Below are positions 1-7,068 of a DNA stretch of 21,899 bases, piece after piece (position 1 is the stretch's first letter; every line of letters starts with the position of its first letter). The notes under the pieces were generated by a model. The model had not been told where the DNA came from. It saw only the letters and a program-made list of their open reading frames with translations, and did no database searches. The stretch comes from an uncultured Dialister sp. (GTDB lineage: Bacteria; Bacillota; Negativicutes; Veillonellales; Dialisteraceae), in contig NZ_CAAFRZ010000200.1 in NCBI RefSeq assembly GCF_900765565.1, positions 1-21,899 on the forward strand, written 5' to 3'. Position numbers and translations under genes: made by a program.

Positions 1-50
1 CCGCGGTCATGGAGCTCCAGGATGAGCCGGATCCTGGCAAAATTGGCCAT
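1..50 (-). CDS. istA: IS21-family transposase IstA, N-terminal fragment
   Basis: Only the first 16 codons are in the window; the gene runs off its left edge. The minus-strand ATG is at 50-48, preceded by a strong AAAGGAGG ribosome binding site at about 61-68. The readable peptide begins MANFARIRLILELHD, which resembles the start of the helix-turn-helix region of IstA transposases. The assignment is supported by the multiple 21-bp-spaced terminal repeats between this start and position 257, an arrangement typical of IS21-family left ends, where istA lies just inside the end and is followed by the helper ATPase gene istB. IstA carries out DDE cut-and-join transposition. With so few residues the family call leans mainly on the terminal repeats. 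Confidence 0.6.
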   Translation of the reverse strand, partial: MANFARIRLILELHDR

Positions 51-208
51 ATTAAAAGGCCTCCTTTCATAGAACAAAGGGAAATACTACGTCCCTGTTT
101 TCATTCTATGGCAGGAAGCCATATATTAATATATTTATTAAAAGAATTTAGGAGTATTTCAGCTGGCATGTACACCAATAGTTCAAGAAGTTACCTAAAA
201 ATGGCAAG

Positions 209-257
209 CGGTACACCTCGGCGGACAAACGGTACACCTTGGCGGACAGGCGGTACA
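209..257. repeat. IS21 terminal repeat array, 21-bp period
   Basis: Three units of a 21-bp repeat, each with CGGTACA followed by a GCGGAC-like segment, begin at 209, 230 and 251. These are the expected transposase binding sites of the left end. They happen to be open in the plus frame and read as a GTP-containing peptide repeat, but that is IS sequence and not part of the downstream protein. Confidence 0.7.
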
Positions 258-797
258 CCTACTGCGGAATACTCAATTGGTGGTATGTTTGATGAAGCAC
301 CACATCTTGTGTTGGATAAACATTATGAAGAAACATACTATGATAATAAAAGGCGAATCCAGGAAGGCATTCGTCGTCACCAAATGCGTATTTACCAGCT
401 GAAGGAACAGCACGATCTTTTTGAAAATGAGCAGGAACGAATGAAAGCAAAAGCTCGGGCTATGCAGGTTAATGAGCAACAGGTCGAGCAACAGCTGGAA
501 GCACGTAAACAGGAACTCATTGATGAGGCTAGCAAGAAGAGCGAAATTCAGTGGCGTGAAGCCTGCGCAAAATGGTTTGACTCTACAATGCGTGAAGCAT
601 GCAGCCAAATTATCGATGGTTATATGAGCCAGGTGGCTGAAGAAATTCCGGCTTACGTGGAACAGCGCGTAGCCAGAATTAAGAAGCAATTGATTGAAAA
701 AGAACAGGCCTTCAAGAAACTCCAAAATCTGCCGAAGGGAGATGCTGAAGTCAAACTGGAAAAGGTCAATGATTTGTTGAAGAAACTGTCTGCATAA
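258..797 (+). CDS. Coiled-coil protein, 5' end cut by IS21 insertion
   Basis: I do not recognise the family. The open frame continues from the IS end without a stop, and the likely native protein covers at least the region from ATG 285 (170 aa, starting MFDEAPHLVL). That ATG has no convincing ribosome binding site, so the true start was probably upstream and removed by the IS. The protein is almost entirely charged helix: residues from about 30 to 85 after the ATG are rich in Q, E, K and R and should form a coiled coil, followed by a segment with tryptophans and a second helical stretch ending in LEKVNDLLKKLSA. No signal peptide, membrane segment or catalytic motif is visible. It ends 15 bp before the next gene, which has an AAGGAG site in the gap, so the two are probably co-transcribed. 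Base composition is clearly more AT-rich than the genes after 3475. The amino-terminal half of a larger gene, and other cassette genes, may lie beyond the IS outside this window. Confidence 0.6.
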   Translation, partial: PTAEYSIGGMFDEAPHLVLDKHYEETYYDNKRRIQEGIRRHQMRIYQLKEQHDLFENEQERMKAKARAMQVNEQQVEQQLEARKQELIDEASKKSEIQWREACAKWFDSTMREACSQIIDGYMSQVAEEIPAYVEQRVARIKKQLIEKEQAFKKLQNLPKGDAEVKLEKVNDLLKKLSA

Positions 798-812
798 GGA
801 GTGTATTAAAAT

Positions 813-1943
813 ATGGAATTTGACTGGGTATTTTTAGGGGATAGTTCACGATACGATCTTGTAAAAGGACTTTTCCCTGATTTTCCGGCCGATAAGGATA
901 TCAGTGATTACAGTATAGCCATGACACAGGGGGATTCATTTACCTTAGAGGAGAAGGTAGGGGTGTGGAATATCACTACACCCTTGCTTTTACCGGGGCA
1001 GACTATCTACGTTCCTATACAGGGGGAGGAAATTCCGGATAGAGATATGGTGCAGTTCCGGCAGGGCGCATATTTTGAAGGATATCCTTTTGGCAGGGCT
1101 TCAACACATGAGTTTTATAAAGAAAATTGGCGGTTCGAATGTGGAGAGCGTCCGTTTCTCGTAGTTTTAACATACCGAGCGCAGGGATATGCCAGCTCGG
1201 ATGCCGATACACCGGAAGAATCACTCGATAAAGCAAAGGACTTGTATAAGACAACTCACATAAACTGCATAACCATCAAAGCAGCTAATGATGTGATTCA
1301 GGTCCTCGGGTGGCGTGAAAGTCCGATAAGATCGGCCGCATTGCAAATTCAGGAAATTGCAGATTATTTTCACGATACATTTCATGCTGATGGCAGTATC
1401 TTTTCGAATGCGTACCAGAATGCAGTGTATAAGATAAAGAATGAAGTAAGCGGAGAATGGAGCGTGAAGAAAAAGGATTCCCGTATGGATTTTAAAACCA
1501 TCCGTAATGGCACAGATGTCTACCTTTGGGGGCGTTACCGCGATGCTGTGGAAGAAACCTTATTTTCCTTAAATAAAGAGAATGGTTTGGCGGCAGTTCT
1601 CGAAAGTTACATGGAAGTTGAAAAGGTTCTGTACGACCAGCTTCCACTTTTTACTATGGATATGGTAGAAGAGCGGAGGCAACGTGTATGGAAACAGCTC
1701 CAAATAGAATGGAAGAGTTACATGGCTGTTCCGTCAAAATACAAGAAATCGATACCCGCCATAGCGTTAAATTCGGATTTTGAATTTGCGAAATATCGAA
1801 GGACTGCCGGTTTTGAGAGTATAGCTATTGACTTCCGCAAGAGGGTTACTGGTTTTATCGAACAAAGGGCAAAGGAAGTCATACTAGCCATTTTGGAAGA
1901 AGAGTATCAGGAATTAGAAAGAAGGATTCAGAAATATGAATAA
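813..1943 (+). CDS. Uncharacterised 376-aa cassette protein
   Basis: The start at 813 follows an AAGGAG site at about 797-802. I cannot assign a family. The sequence opens with a compact region (MEFDWVFLGDSSRYDLVKGL) that is β-rich to about residue 130. The middle is mixed, with several tryptophans. The last 60 or so residues are a charged helix ending in EEEYQELERRIQKYE. No Walker motif, no evident nuclease or protease motif, no signal peptide and no transmembrane segment are visible, so it is probably cytosolic or peripherally bound. Its stop overlaps the start of the next gene by 8 bp, indicating translational coupling with the membrane coiled-coil protein. Its own function, and whether it contacts the coiled coils encoded on either side, are unknown. 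AT-rich codon use matches its cassette neighbours and differs from the housekeeping genes downstream. Confidence 0.75.
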   Translation: MEFDWVFLGDSSRYDLVKGLFPDFPADKDISDYSIAMTQGDSFTLEEKVGVWNITTPLLLPGQTIYVPIQGEEIPDRDMVQFRQGAYFEGYPFGRASTHEFYKENWRFECGERPFLVVLTYRAQGYASSDADTPEESLDKAKDLYKTTHINCITIKAANDVIQVLGWRESPIRSAALQIQEIADYFHDTFHADGSIFSNAYQNAVYKIKNEVSGEWSVKKKDSRMDFKTIRNGTDVYLWGRYRDAVEETLFSLNKENGLAAVLESYMEVEKVLYDQLPLFTMDMVEERRQRVWKQLQIEWKSYMAVPSKYKKSIPAIALNSDFEFAKYRRTAGFESIAIDFRKRVTGFIEQRAKEVILAILEEEYQELERRIQKYE

Positions 1944-2988
1944 GAATAATGGATTTGCGCTGGCTTCTGTACTGGGGGTTGGAAGCATAGGGGCTTTCAT
2001 TTACTCTTTGAAAGATCCTGAATTTCTCTGGGTCGGTGCAGTACTTTGCATAGTACTTGGAATTGTTATCTACATAGCAATGCAGAAATTGGACAATGAT
2101 AATGTTCTGGCCAGCCAGAAGAATTTTGAGTCTGCTGCAGCCCACCAGAAGAAGGCAGAGGAATTCCTGCAGAAAATCCAGCAGGCTGATGCACAGATGC
2201 AGATGGGCATGGTGCAGATGTTGGCTAACGGAACAGATATGCTGGGAGCGGTCCGGAGTTTGTCCGAAGATTGGGAAAGGCATGCTAAACAGCTGGCAGG
2301 GGGCCAGACTGAACTGTTAGAAAAAATTTCTGATGGGAACAGGAAACTGGAAGAAGCACTGCAGGTGTTCCATAAGGATTTAGCGGAAACAAAAGCAGTC
2401 ATGGAAGTACAGAAAACTGTCAGCCTGGACACGAAGGAAGCTTTCAAGGCAAGTATAGTTGAGCTGCAGCACTTGGAGAAGAACCTTCATGATGATCTCA
2501 ATGAAAATTTCAACATTGTTAATGAGTCCATCATATCTTTTATGAATGCCGAAAAAGATAGGCGGACAGAGCAAGAAAAGCAGTTAGAATTCTTAAGCGA
2601 AATCATTAAAGCTGTTGGAGGTAGTAATAAGGATGGATTCGATTCTCTCAAAGAGAAACTTGATGATATTGGCAGTAACGTCCGGCTGATTAAAAACCGA
2701 GGTAGTATGGTTGATGACATTTACGGTGAATTGGAAGATATCAAATATAACCAGGAGGACAACAGTGAAAATATAGACAAATTAACAGATTTGATGGGAA
2801 AGATTAGTGACGCATTGGTAAAAGTTCCTAGTCAGTTGGGAGAAGACCTAAGGCAGTCTGTAGAGCTGCAGAAATCAGCAATGGCTAACCAAAATGAATA
2901 CTTGAATCATTTGCAGAATTTGACTAAGCAGTACTCTGCATTGTCTGCTAAAGATCTTGAGTCTTTTAGAAAGCTCTTAGGGCTTTAG
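1936..2988 (+). CDS. Two-helix membrane protein with long coiled-coil tail
   Basis: The start overlaps the preceding stop by 8 bp, with a GAAAGAAGG-like site inside the upstream gene. Residues of about 5-23 and 29-49 form two hydrophobic helices (for example FLWVGAVLCIVLGIVIYIA) separated by a short polar turn. Almost everything after residue 55 is predicted helical with heptad-like spacing and many Q, K, E and D residues, including a segment near 220-290 that resembles the cytoplasmic coiled coils of chemoreceptor-like or tethering proteins. No HAMP, P-loop or enzymatic motif is seen. The architecture (short membrane anchor plus a coiled-coil rod of about 300 residues) is shared by unrelated families such as ZorA-like stator proteins and RmuC-like proteins. 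I see no specific sequence signature of either, so I leave it unnamed. It probably forms an inner-membrane oligomer projecting into the cytoplasm and scaffolding the other cassette products. Confidence 0.75.
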   Translation: MNKNNGFALASVLGVGSIGAFIYSLKDPEFLWVGAVLCIVLGIVIYIAMQKLDNDNVLASQKNFESAAAHQKKAEEFLQKIQQADAQMQMGMVQMLANGTDMLGAVRSLSEDWERHAKQLAGGQTELLEKISDGNRKLEEALQVFHKDLAETKAVMEVQKTVSLDTKEAFKASIVELQHLEKNLHDDLNENFNIVNESIISFMNAEKDRRTEQEKQLEFLSEIIKAVGGSNKDGFDSLKEKLDDIGSNVRLIKNRGSMVDDIYGELEDIKYNQEDNSENIDKLTDLMGKISDALVKVPSQLGEDLRQSVELQKSAMANQNEYLNHLQNLTKQYSALSAKDLESFRKLLGL

Positions 2989-3000
2989 AAGGCGGTAGAT

Positions 3001-3282
3001 GTGGCTCAAAAAATGGAAACGATCATAGACTTGATTAAGAAAAAGTCCAATTTGCTCTACAGACACTGTATGAAGAAGAGCAAAATTGAGGAGGCTTTAC
3101 TGAAGCCTGGAGAAGGGGAGGAGATTATCTGTCTGCTAAAAATAGAAGCCGTTTATCGCATTTTATGCACTTGCCTGATGTATAGGCAGGAAAAAAGGGC
3201 AGTCCTTTATTTCCTTGCATTTAGTAAGATGGTAGAATATTACGATAAAAGTTTTCCTGATAATAAAGCTCAGAAAACTTAA
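3001..3282 (+). CDS. Small 93-aa cassette protein
   Basis: The preferred start is GTG at 3001, preceded by GAAGGCGG at about 2988-2995; an ATG at 3013 is an alternative. It begins 12 bp after the previous stop and is the last gene of the cassette. The protein is basic and helical, with three cysteines (in RHCMKK and in ILCTCLMY) and a hydrophobic central helix around residues 42-75 (EEIICLLKIEAVYRILCTCL) that looks more like a buried helix of a small bundle than a membrane span. No homologous family is recognised. By position it is a candidate small regulatory or adaptor subunit of the cassette. After its stop there is a weak hairpin at about 3331-3350 without a good T-run, so I did not call a terminator. 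Confidence 0.6.
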   Translation: MAQKMETIIDLIKKKSNLLYRHCMKKSKIEEALLKPGEGEEIICLLKIEAVYRILCTCLMYRQEKRAVLYFLAFSKMVEYYDKSFPDNKAQKT

Positions 3283-3474
3283 CAGTTTAGTCGGCTTAGT
3301 TCAGCATGTTGAATAATTGTAGTTCGCTCAAAGAGTAGTATTCTCTTTAGTGTTGCGCAATGCTGTGGCACTACGAGATTAACGGAAATACGGATCTGGG
3401 CACGCCTAATATGACATGCTTATCCTGTTATTGTTAGTATGCTATAAGAATATAGTTAAATGAGAGGGGAAGTC

Positions 3475-5184
3475 ATGGCGATTTTTTATCCTTCGAATGT
3501 GCAGGATTTCCATAGCAGTGAGGGAGAAAAGTTGGTCTGGAAATCGCTCCACCGTCTCCCGGACTCCTATACCGTCTTCTACTCCTAACGCTGGCTGGGG
3601 ACGATTTCCCAGCGGCGGAGCGAGGGAGAGGCGGACTTTGTGGTGCTCCATCCTTCCAAAGGAATCCTCTCCATCGAGGTGAAGGCGGGAGATATCGCCT
3701 ACCGGAATGGCAGCTGGATCCAGATTAACCGGCACACGGGGGAGGAGAAGGTGATTGATCCCCTGGGCCAGGCGGCGGAGTCGCAGCACCGGATTGCGGA
3801 TTTCCTGCGGGAGTGTCGTATCCCGACGATGCCTTTGATCGGGCGGGCGGTATGGTTTACTTCTGTGGCGCTGGGCAGCCATGTGCATCTTCCTATGGAG
3901 GCGGTACCGGGGCTGGTACTGGACGAGGGTGCGCTGCAGGAACCGGAGAAGGCGCTGGACCGGGCCTATGAGTACTGGCGGCAAACGCTTCATTTTGCTG
4001 AAGCACCGAAACTTACGAAGGGTGAATTTGACAGTATGGTGTCGTGTCTCATGCCGTCGTTTCATCTGACGAGGACAATTTCTTCAACAAACCTGGAGGC
4101 ACAGACATCGTTTGTGCAGCTCACCCGGCAGCAGGCGGCGATACTGGATTTCCTCGCTGAGCAGCGGACGGCGGCTATCCAGGGACCTGCGGGAACGGGC
4201 AAGACCCTGCTGGCGGTGGAGAAAACGCGGCGCCTGGCGGCGGAGGGGCGGAAGGTGCTGTATCTCTGCTACAATGAATTTCTCCTGTCCTTTATCCGGA
4301 AGGAAAATACCGATGTGCCTGCCTCTTTCCACAATGTGCGGTCTCTCTCGGAAGAACTCATGGGAAAGAAATCGGAAAATCCGGCGGAACAGGTGAAATT
4401 ATTTGACAAATGGTTTGCGAATGATTTCCAGGATGATGACTGGCCCTATACGGATATCGTAGTGGATGAGGGGCAGGATCTCACGGCGGACATGCTGGAG
4501 CATCTGTCCTTCCTGGCGGAGCTGGGTGATGGGACTTTCTATATTTTCTATGATGGAAACCAGCGTATCATCCGGCGGGAAAAGAAGGACTGGATCCATG
4601 ACAATGCGGAATGCCGGCTGGTATTGTACCGGGACTGCCGCAATACGGCGGAAATTGCATCGTCCATGGCATCGGTGATCGGTATGAAGCGGAAGGACCA
4701 CTATGTGAATAAAGTTCACGGACCGACTCCGAAAGTGAGCTTCTACAGGAACCCCGGGGAGCTGCAGTCCCTTTGCGGGAATTTCGTGAAGGAAATGGGG
4801 GCAAATAATATCGGCCTGGAAGATATGGTAATCCTCTCTGTTCACGGGCTTGCCAAATGCGGTATCCGTGAAGTAAAGAAATTGGGCGGTATCCCCGTCT
4901 CCTATGAACCAAAGCCGGGAAGTGTGTGGCTCACCAACGTGTACCGCTACAAAGGCCTGGAGGCCAAGGCGGTACTCCTCATCGATGCGGAATTGTCCCA
5001 GCTGGACACGCCCCTCATGCGGCGCCTCATCTATACCGGAGGCTCCAGGGCCAATACCTGCCTGAAAGTGGCTTTTCATGAAGACATTCCCAAGGGAAAC
5101 TATGAAAAACTGATCACATCCCTCGGCGGAGAGGGGAAAAAACGGAAAGACCTTGCCAAGTTTCTGGGAATGGAAGTCGAGTGA
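3475..5184 (+). pseudogene. NERD-domain / UvrD-type helicase, interrupted by in-frame TAA
   Basis: A single frame from ATG 3475 (good GAGAGGGGA site at 3462-3470) to TGA 5184 encodes a nuclease-related domain followed by a superfamily 1 helicase, broken only by TAA at 3586-3588 (codon 38). Numbering through the stop, the NERD part has conserved E52 and D54 (GEADFVVLHP) and E68-V-K70, the PD-(D/E)XK-like core. The helicase part has Walker A GPAGTGKT at 237-244, a Walker B DEGQD in DIVVDEGQDLTADM, and a late RYKGLEAKAVLLID motif of UvrD-like enzymes. The first downstream restart (GTG 3640) has no site and would remove D54, leaving a helicase without an intact nuclease. NERD-helicases are thought to act on DNA and occur in mobile and defence contexts. 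The gene is GC-rich compared with the cassette just before it, so it belongs to a different unit. A sequencing error at 3586-3588 is possible. Confidence 0.85.
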
Positions 5185-5332
5185 TGTCAGCAGGCCTGCT
5201 GCTATGGCAAAGAAATGTACCCAACAGAATCCCTCTGTCTGCTCAGCCGGCATCCACCTTTGGGAAAGGGGGACTACCCATCAGCCTGCGGTGTCCCATC
5301 AGCTAACCTCCGTCGCCTGCGGCGCCACCGAC

Positions 5333-5423
5333 GGCCGGGCCCTGAAAGGAAGGCGCTTTTATGTGCAGGTTAAGCGCCAACTTGGGCCCGGCTCGAAGGT
5401 CCTCTGCAGGACCTTCGCCTTCC
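5333..5423 (+). repeat. Family A structured repeat, copy 1
   Basis: It contains an outer stem GCCGGGCCC (5334-5342) pairing with GGGCCCGGC (5384-5392), an inner stem GGCGCTT/AAGCGCC closing a loop with the conserved TGTGCAG, then a second hairpin CGAAGGTCCT/AGGACCTTCG (5394-5417). Related copies are at 18273, 21461 and 21720. Here it sits in the left arm of a CCTTCC/GGAAGG family B hairpin. Confidence 0.85.
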
Positions 5424-5444
5424 AAAGAAGGAGTCAAACGATCA

Positions 5445-5613
5445 GCGGCTGCGCCGCATCCATCCTGCGCCTTTGGCGCGGCCCTTCTCCAAGGGCCTGC
5501 ATGCTGCGGATAGAGGAGATTTTAGACTGCAGACGGTCAGATGTCAGACAGAATCAGCGGCTTCGCCGCCGTTGGAATCCTGATGACGCTACGCAAAAAC
5601 ACGCAATTGACTC
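5445..5613 (+). repeat. Family B long REP-like repeat, copy 1
   Basis: This is the first of three long near-identical copies (others at 7378 and 7694). It comprises a GCGGCTGCGCCGC palindrome, CATCCTGCGCCTTTGGCGCG, the inverted pair CCCTT/AAGGG, a TAGAGGAGA segment, a second GCGGCTTCGCCGC palindrome and an A-rich tail. It is non-coding and the divergence from the other copies is scattered. Confidence 0.85.
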
Positions 5614-5840
5614 TAACCAAGGCGCCTTCCTTTTGCCAACTGACGCTGTCCACGGGGCTGAGGATAGCTGATGGGAAATAATGGGCTCGGCCTGCAGGGT
5701 CTGATCACCTGGCTACCAGATTTAGCCACCAGCTACTGATTTGCCGCAGGCTGACCAGCTTTCCTGGGAGCCAGCCGCTAGCCGCTAGAAGTTCTCGCCC
5801 CCATGGCTGGTATACTTATTCAATTTAAAAAATATGCTGA

Positions 5841-5875
5841 CATTCCCATAATCTGTCCATGGCAGTTACTATAAT
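5841..5875 (+). promoter_or_regulatory. Putative promoter shared with the 7069 gene
   Basis: TATAAT at 5870-5875 is preceded by TGTCCATG at 5854-5861 and CCCATA at 5845-5850. The same three elements occur with identical spacing at 6984-7014 before another small gene. There is no -35 box of TTGACA type, so the shared block may be a regulator site or an unusual promoter class. It lies 60 bp ahead of the start codon at 5936. Confidence 0.5.
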
Positions 5876-5935
5876 GAAGCCATAAGGTGCCGACAGGTGA
5901 AGGGCACCACGTGGTATGACAGAAAGGACGAAACC

Positions 5936-6265
5936 ATGGATAGGATGGATGCTTTTGATGATGACCATGAGGGGAAGATTCCCTTTAATGAGGACCTGAT
6001 GAAGGTTCTGGGGCATGATGGGGCGCTGTATCCCCATCATTTCCATGAGGGGATTCCGGAATTCACAGATGATGATCCGGTGATTGGAGAAGGGCCGCTG
6101 GCGGACTGGCTGCGGAGCCTGACGCCGGAGGAGGCGGACCGGATCGATGGGGAGCTGGAGGCACTGGAAAGGGCGATGGATGGTTTCAGCGATGGCATCA
6201 TCGCAGCCTGCGATACACTCGACGCGGCGCTCGATGATTTCCAGGACTGGATCGATTCTTTATAA
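5936..6265 (+). CDS. Acidic 109-aa hypothetical protein
   Basis: The chosen start is ATG 5936, which has an AAAGGA site at 5923-5928; an earlier in-frame start lacks one. The protein is strongly acidic, with many D and E residues (DAFDDDHEGKIPF, FTDDDPVIGEG), histidine-rich at residues of about 33-38 (YPHHFHEG) and predicted helical in the second half, with a heptad-like run IDGELEALERAMDGF and a C-terminal DDFQDWIDSL. It has no signal peptide or membrane segment. I do not recognise a family. It ends 11 bp before the secreted protein gene and is probably co-transcribed with it, suggesting a cytosolic partner or simply a shared operon. Confidence 0.65.
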   Translation: MDRMDAFDDDHEGKIPFNEDLMKVLGHDGALYPHHFHEGIPEFTDDDPVIGEGPLADWLRSLTPEEADRIDGELEALERAMDGFSDGIIAACDTLDAALDDFQDWIDSL

Positions 6266-6276
6266 AGAGGTGGCTT

Positions 6277-6717
6277 ATGATGAAAAAATCTATGGCAGCG
6301 GTAGTTCTTGGGCTGTCTCTCGCCTTTGGCGGTGTAGGTGGTATGATTCCCTTTGTCCCGGTTCCGGTGGTGAGTGCCAATCCCTATCCGGCTTATCTCT
6401 GGGGTGATTCGAATTATCAGAGGGTCTACGGCCATATGGGAGTAGGTTACTATGTGGACTGGTCTTCGGAGGTGTTGGTATCCGATCGTGGGAAGGGTCC
6501 GGGTAATACGCAGTTCTCCATCAATGTGGTGTCGGTGAATATGAATACCAACGAAGTGGTGGGTACAAAGACCTACGCTTACATCGAGAATGATTCCGGA
6601 GCCTATGTCAGTATTGATGGCGGTGGCTATAACCGCTTTGACCCGGACAGTGATATGGGAGCCATGCAGGTGGTGGTGCAGACCTATAAACTGTGCATGA
6701 ATGACCTGTATTCATGA
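6277..6717 (+). CDS. Small secreted protein with signal peptide
   Basis: The start is the ATG ATG pair at 6277-6282, preceded by AAAGAGG at 6265-6271. Residues 1-35 are a classical Sec signal: MMKK, a hydrophobic stretch rich in A, V, L and G, then a cleavage-like VVSANP near residues 33-36, giving a mature domain of about 110 residues. The mature part is rich in Y, V, S, N and G with alternating hydrophobics (TQFSINVVSVNMNTNEVVG), consistent with a small β-sandwich; there is a single cysteine close to the C-terminus. The function is unknown; exported proteins of this size in Negativicutes are often annotated only as hypothetical. It forms an operon with the acidic protein. Its last 6 bp overlap the end of a convergent minus-strand small ORF. 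Confidence 0.75.
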   Translation: MMKKSMAAVVLGLSLAFGGVGGMIPFVPVPVVSANPYPAYLWGDSNYQRVYGHMGVGYYVDWSSEVLVSDRGKGPGNTQFSINVVSVNMNTNEVVGTKTYAYIENDSGAYVSIDGGGYNRFDPDSDMGAMQVVVQTYKLCMNDLYS

Positions 6718-6831
6718 TGACCGGAGGGTTTCCTGAAAATAGAAAGGAGGCATAATCAACTCTTTCTCTCCTGAATTGGACATAACTTTCACATTCTCGA
6801 TAAAATTGCTCGGTACATCTGCGGACATCAT
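6712..6831 (-). CDS. Probable 39-aa small protein, convergent
   Basis: This minus-strand ORF, too short for most gene callers, begins with ATG at 6831-6829. It has a very good AAAGGAG site 8 bp before the start (plus-strand CTCCTTT at 6841-6847). The product begins MMSADVPSNFIENVKVM, contains GEKELIMPPFYF and ends LRSS. It is mixed and soluble-looking, with no membrane segment. It overlaps the end of the secreted protein gene by 6 bp. I do not recognise it; it could be a genuine small protein or the 5' remnant of a longer lost gene. The good site spacing argues for translation now or in the recent past. Confidence 0.45.
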   Translation of the reverse strand: MMSADVPSNFIENVKVMSNSGEKELIMPPFYFQETLRSS

Positions 6832-7068
6832 TGCGATCACTCCTTTGTAGAAAGGCAGGGAATTTCCTGCTTATCTATACTATAAATGAAAAATAGAGGG
6901 GGAGAGAAATCCGCAAGGTTAAGCCACTTGCCTATAGACGAACATCCTGCGCCATTTGAAAGGTCCCTATTATTTTCGACAACCCCATATATTGTCCATG
7001 CCTCCTTGTATAATAGACAATGCAGCATTTCTCCGCTGCTTTGACTGTTTGTACAAGGAGGTTTGCTT
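6718..7068. other. Intergenic region upstream of the 94-aa gene
   Basis: It holds the convergent 39-aa ORF (6712-6831), an inverted pair GGAATTTCC around 6859-6867 within GCAGGGAATTTCCTGC, a purine-rich AGAGGGGGAGAG stretch near 6893-6905 and, at its end, the putative shared promoter block (6980-7014). No other gene is visible and no RNA family is recognised. Confidence 0.5.
6980..7014 (+). promoter_or_regulatory. Putative promoter, same block as at 5841
   Basis: CCCATA (6984-6989), TGTCCATG (6993-7000) and TATAAT (7009-7014) recur with exactly the spacing seen at 5845-5875. It lies 55 bp ahead of the 7069 start codon. The two downstream genes are otherwise unrelated, so the block is best read as a shared promoter or operator. 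Confidence 0.5.

Larger units (their letters stand above)
1..257 (-). mobile_element. Left end of an IS21-family insertion sequence
   Basis: The element reads leftward out of the window. Its end is marked by three copies of CGGTACA (TGTACCG on the element strand) at 209-215, 230-236 and 251-257, exactly 21 bp apart, with a related GTACACC at 170-176 further in. Between the repeats is GGCGGAC-like sequence. IS21-family ends carry such multiple terminal repeats as IstA binding sites. The outer boundary is placed at 257, where TGT on the element strand would be the tip, but similarity among units continues a few bases beyond, so it could be shifted by several bases. The sequence just outside is within an open coding frame, so the element appears to have landed in, or directly before, the next gene. 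Confidence 0.65.
5185..5840. other. Repeat-filled intergenic region, no gene seen
   Basis: This stretch holds a family A module (5333-5423), a long family B copy (5445-5613) and degenerate REP-like palindromes such as GCCTGCGGCGCCACC. Open frames here read through repeats that recur elsewhere in non-coding DNA and carry no ribosome binding site, so none is called. The end, about 5660-5800, has short inverted segments (AGCCGCTAGCCGCTAG) but no identifiable function. Confidence 0.7.

Noticed and set aside
9..257. Amino-terminal extension of the first cassette gene
   Set aside because: The open frame runs through IS21 terminal repeats and the antisense of istA; it is accidental coding.
1936..2988. 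ZorA or RmuC identity for the membrane coiled-coil protein
   Set aside because: Only the general architecture agrees; no MotA-like transmembrane signature, nuclease motif or ZorB-type partner is visible.
5153..5671. 172-aa open frame after the helicase
   Set aside because: It begins inside the helicase gene and reads family A and B repeats found elsewhere as non-coding DNA; there is no ribosome binding site.
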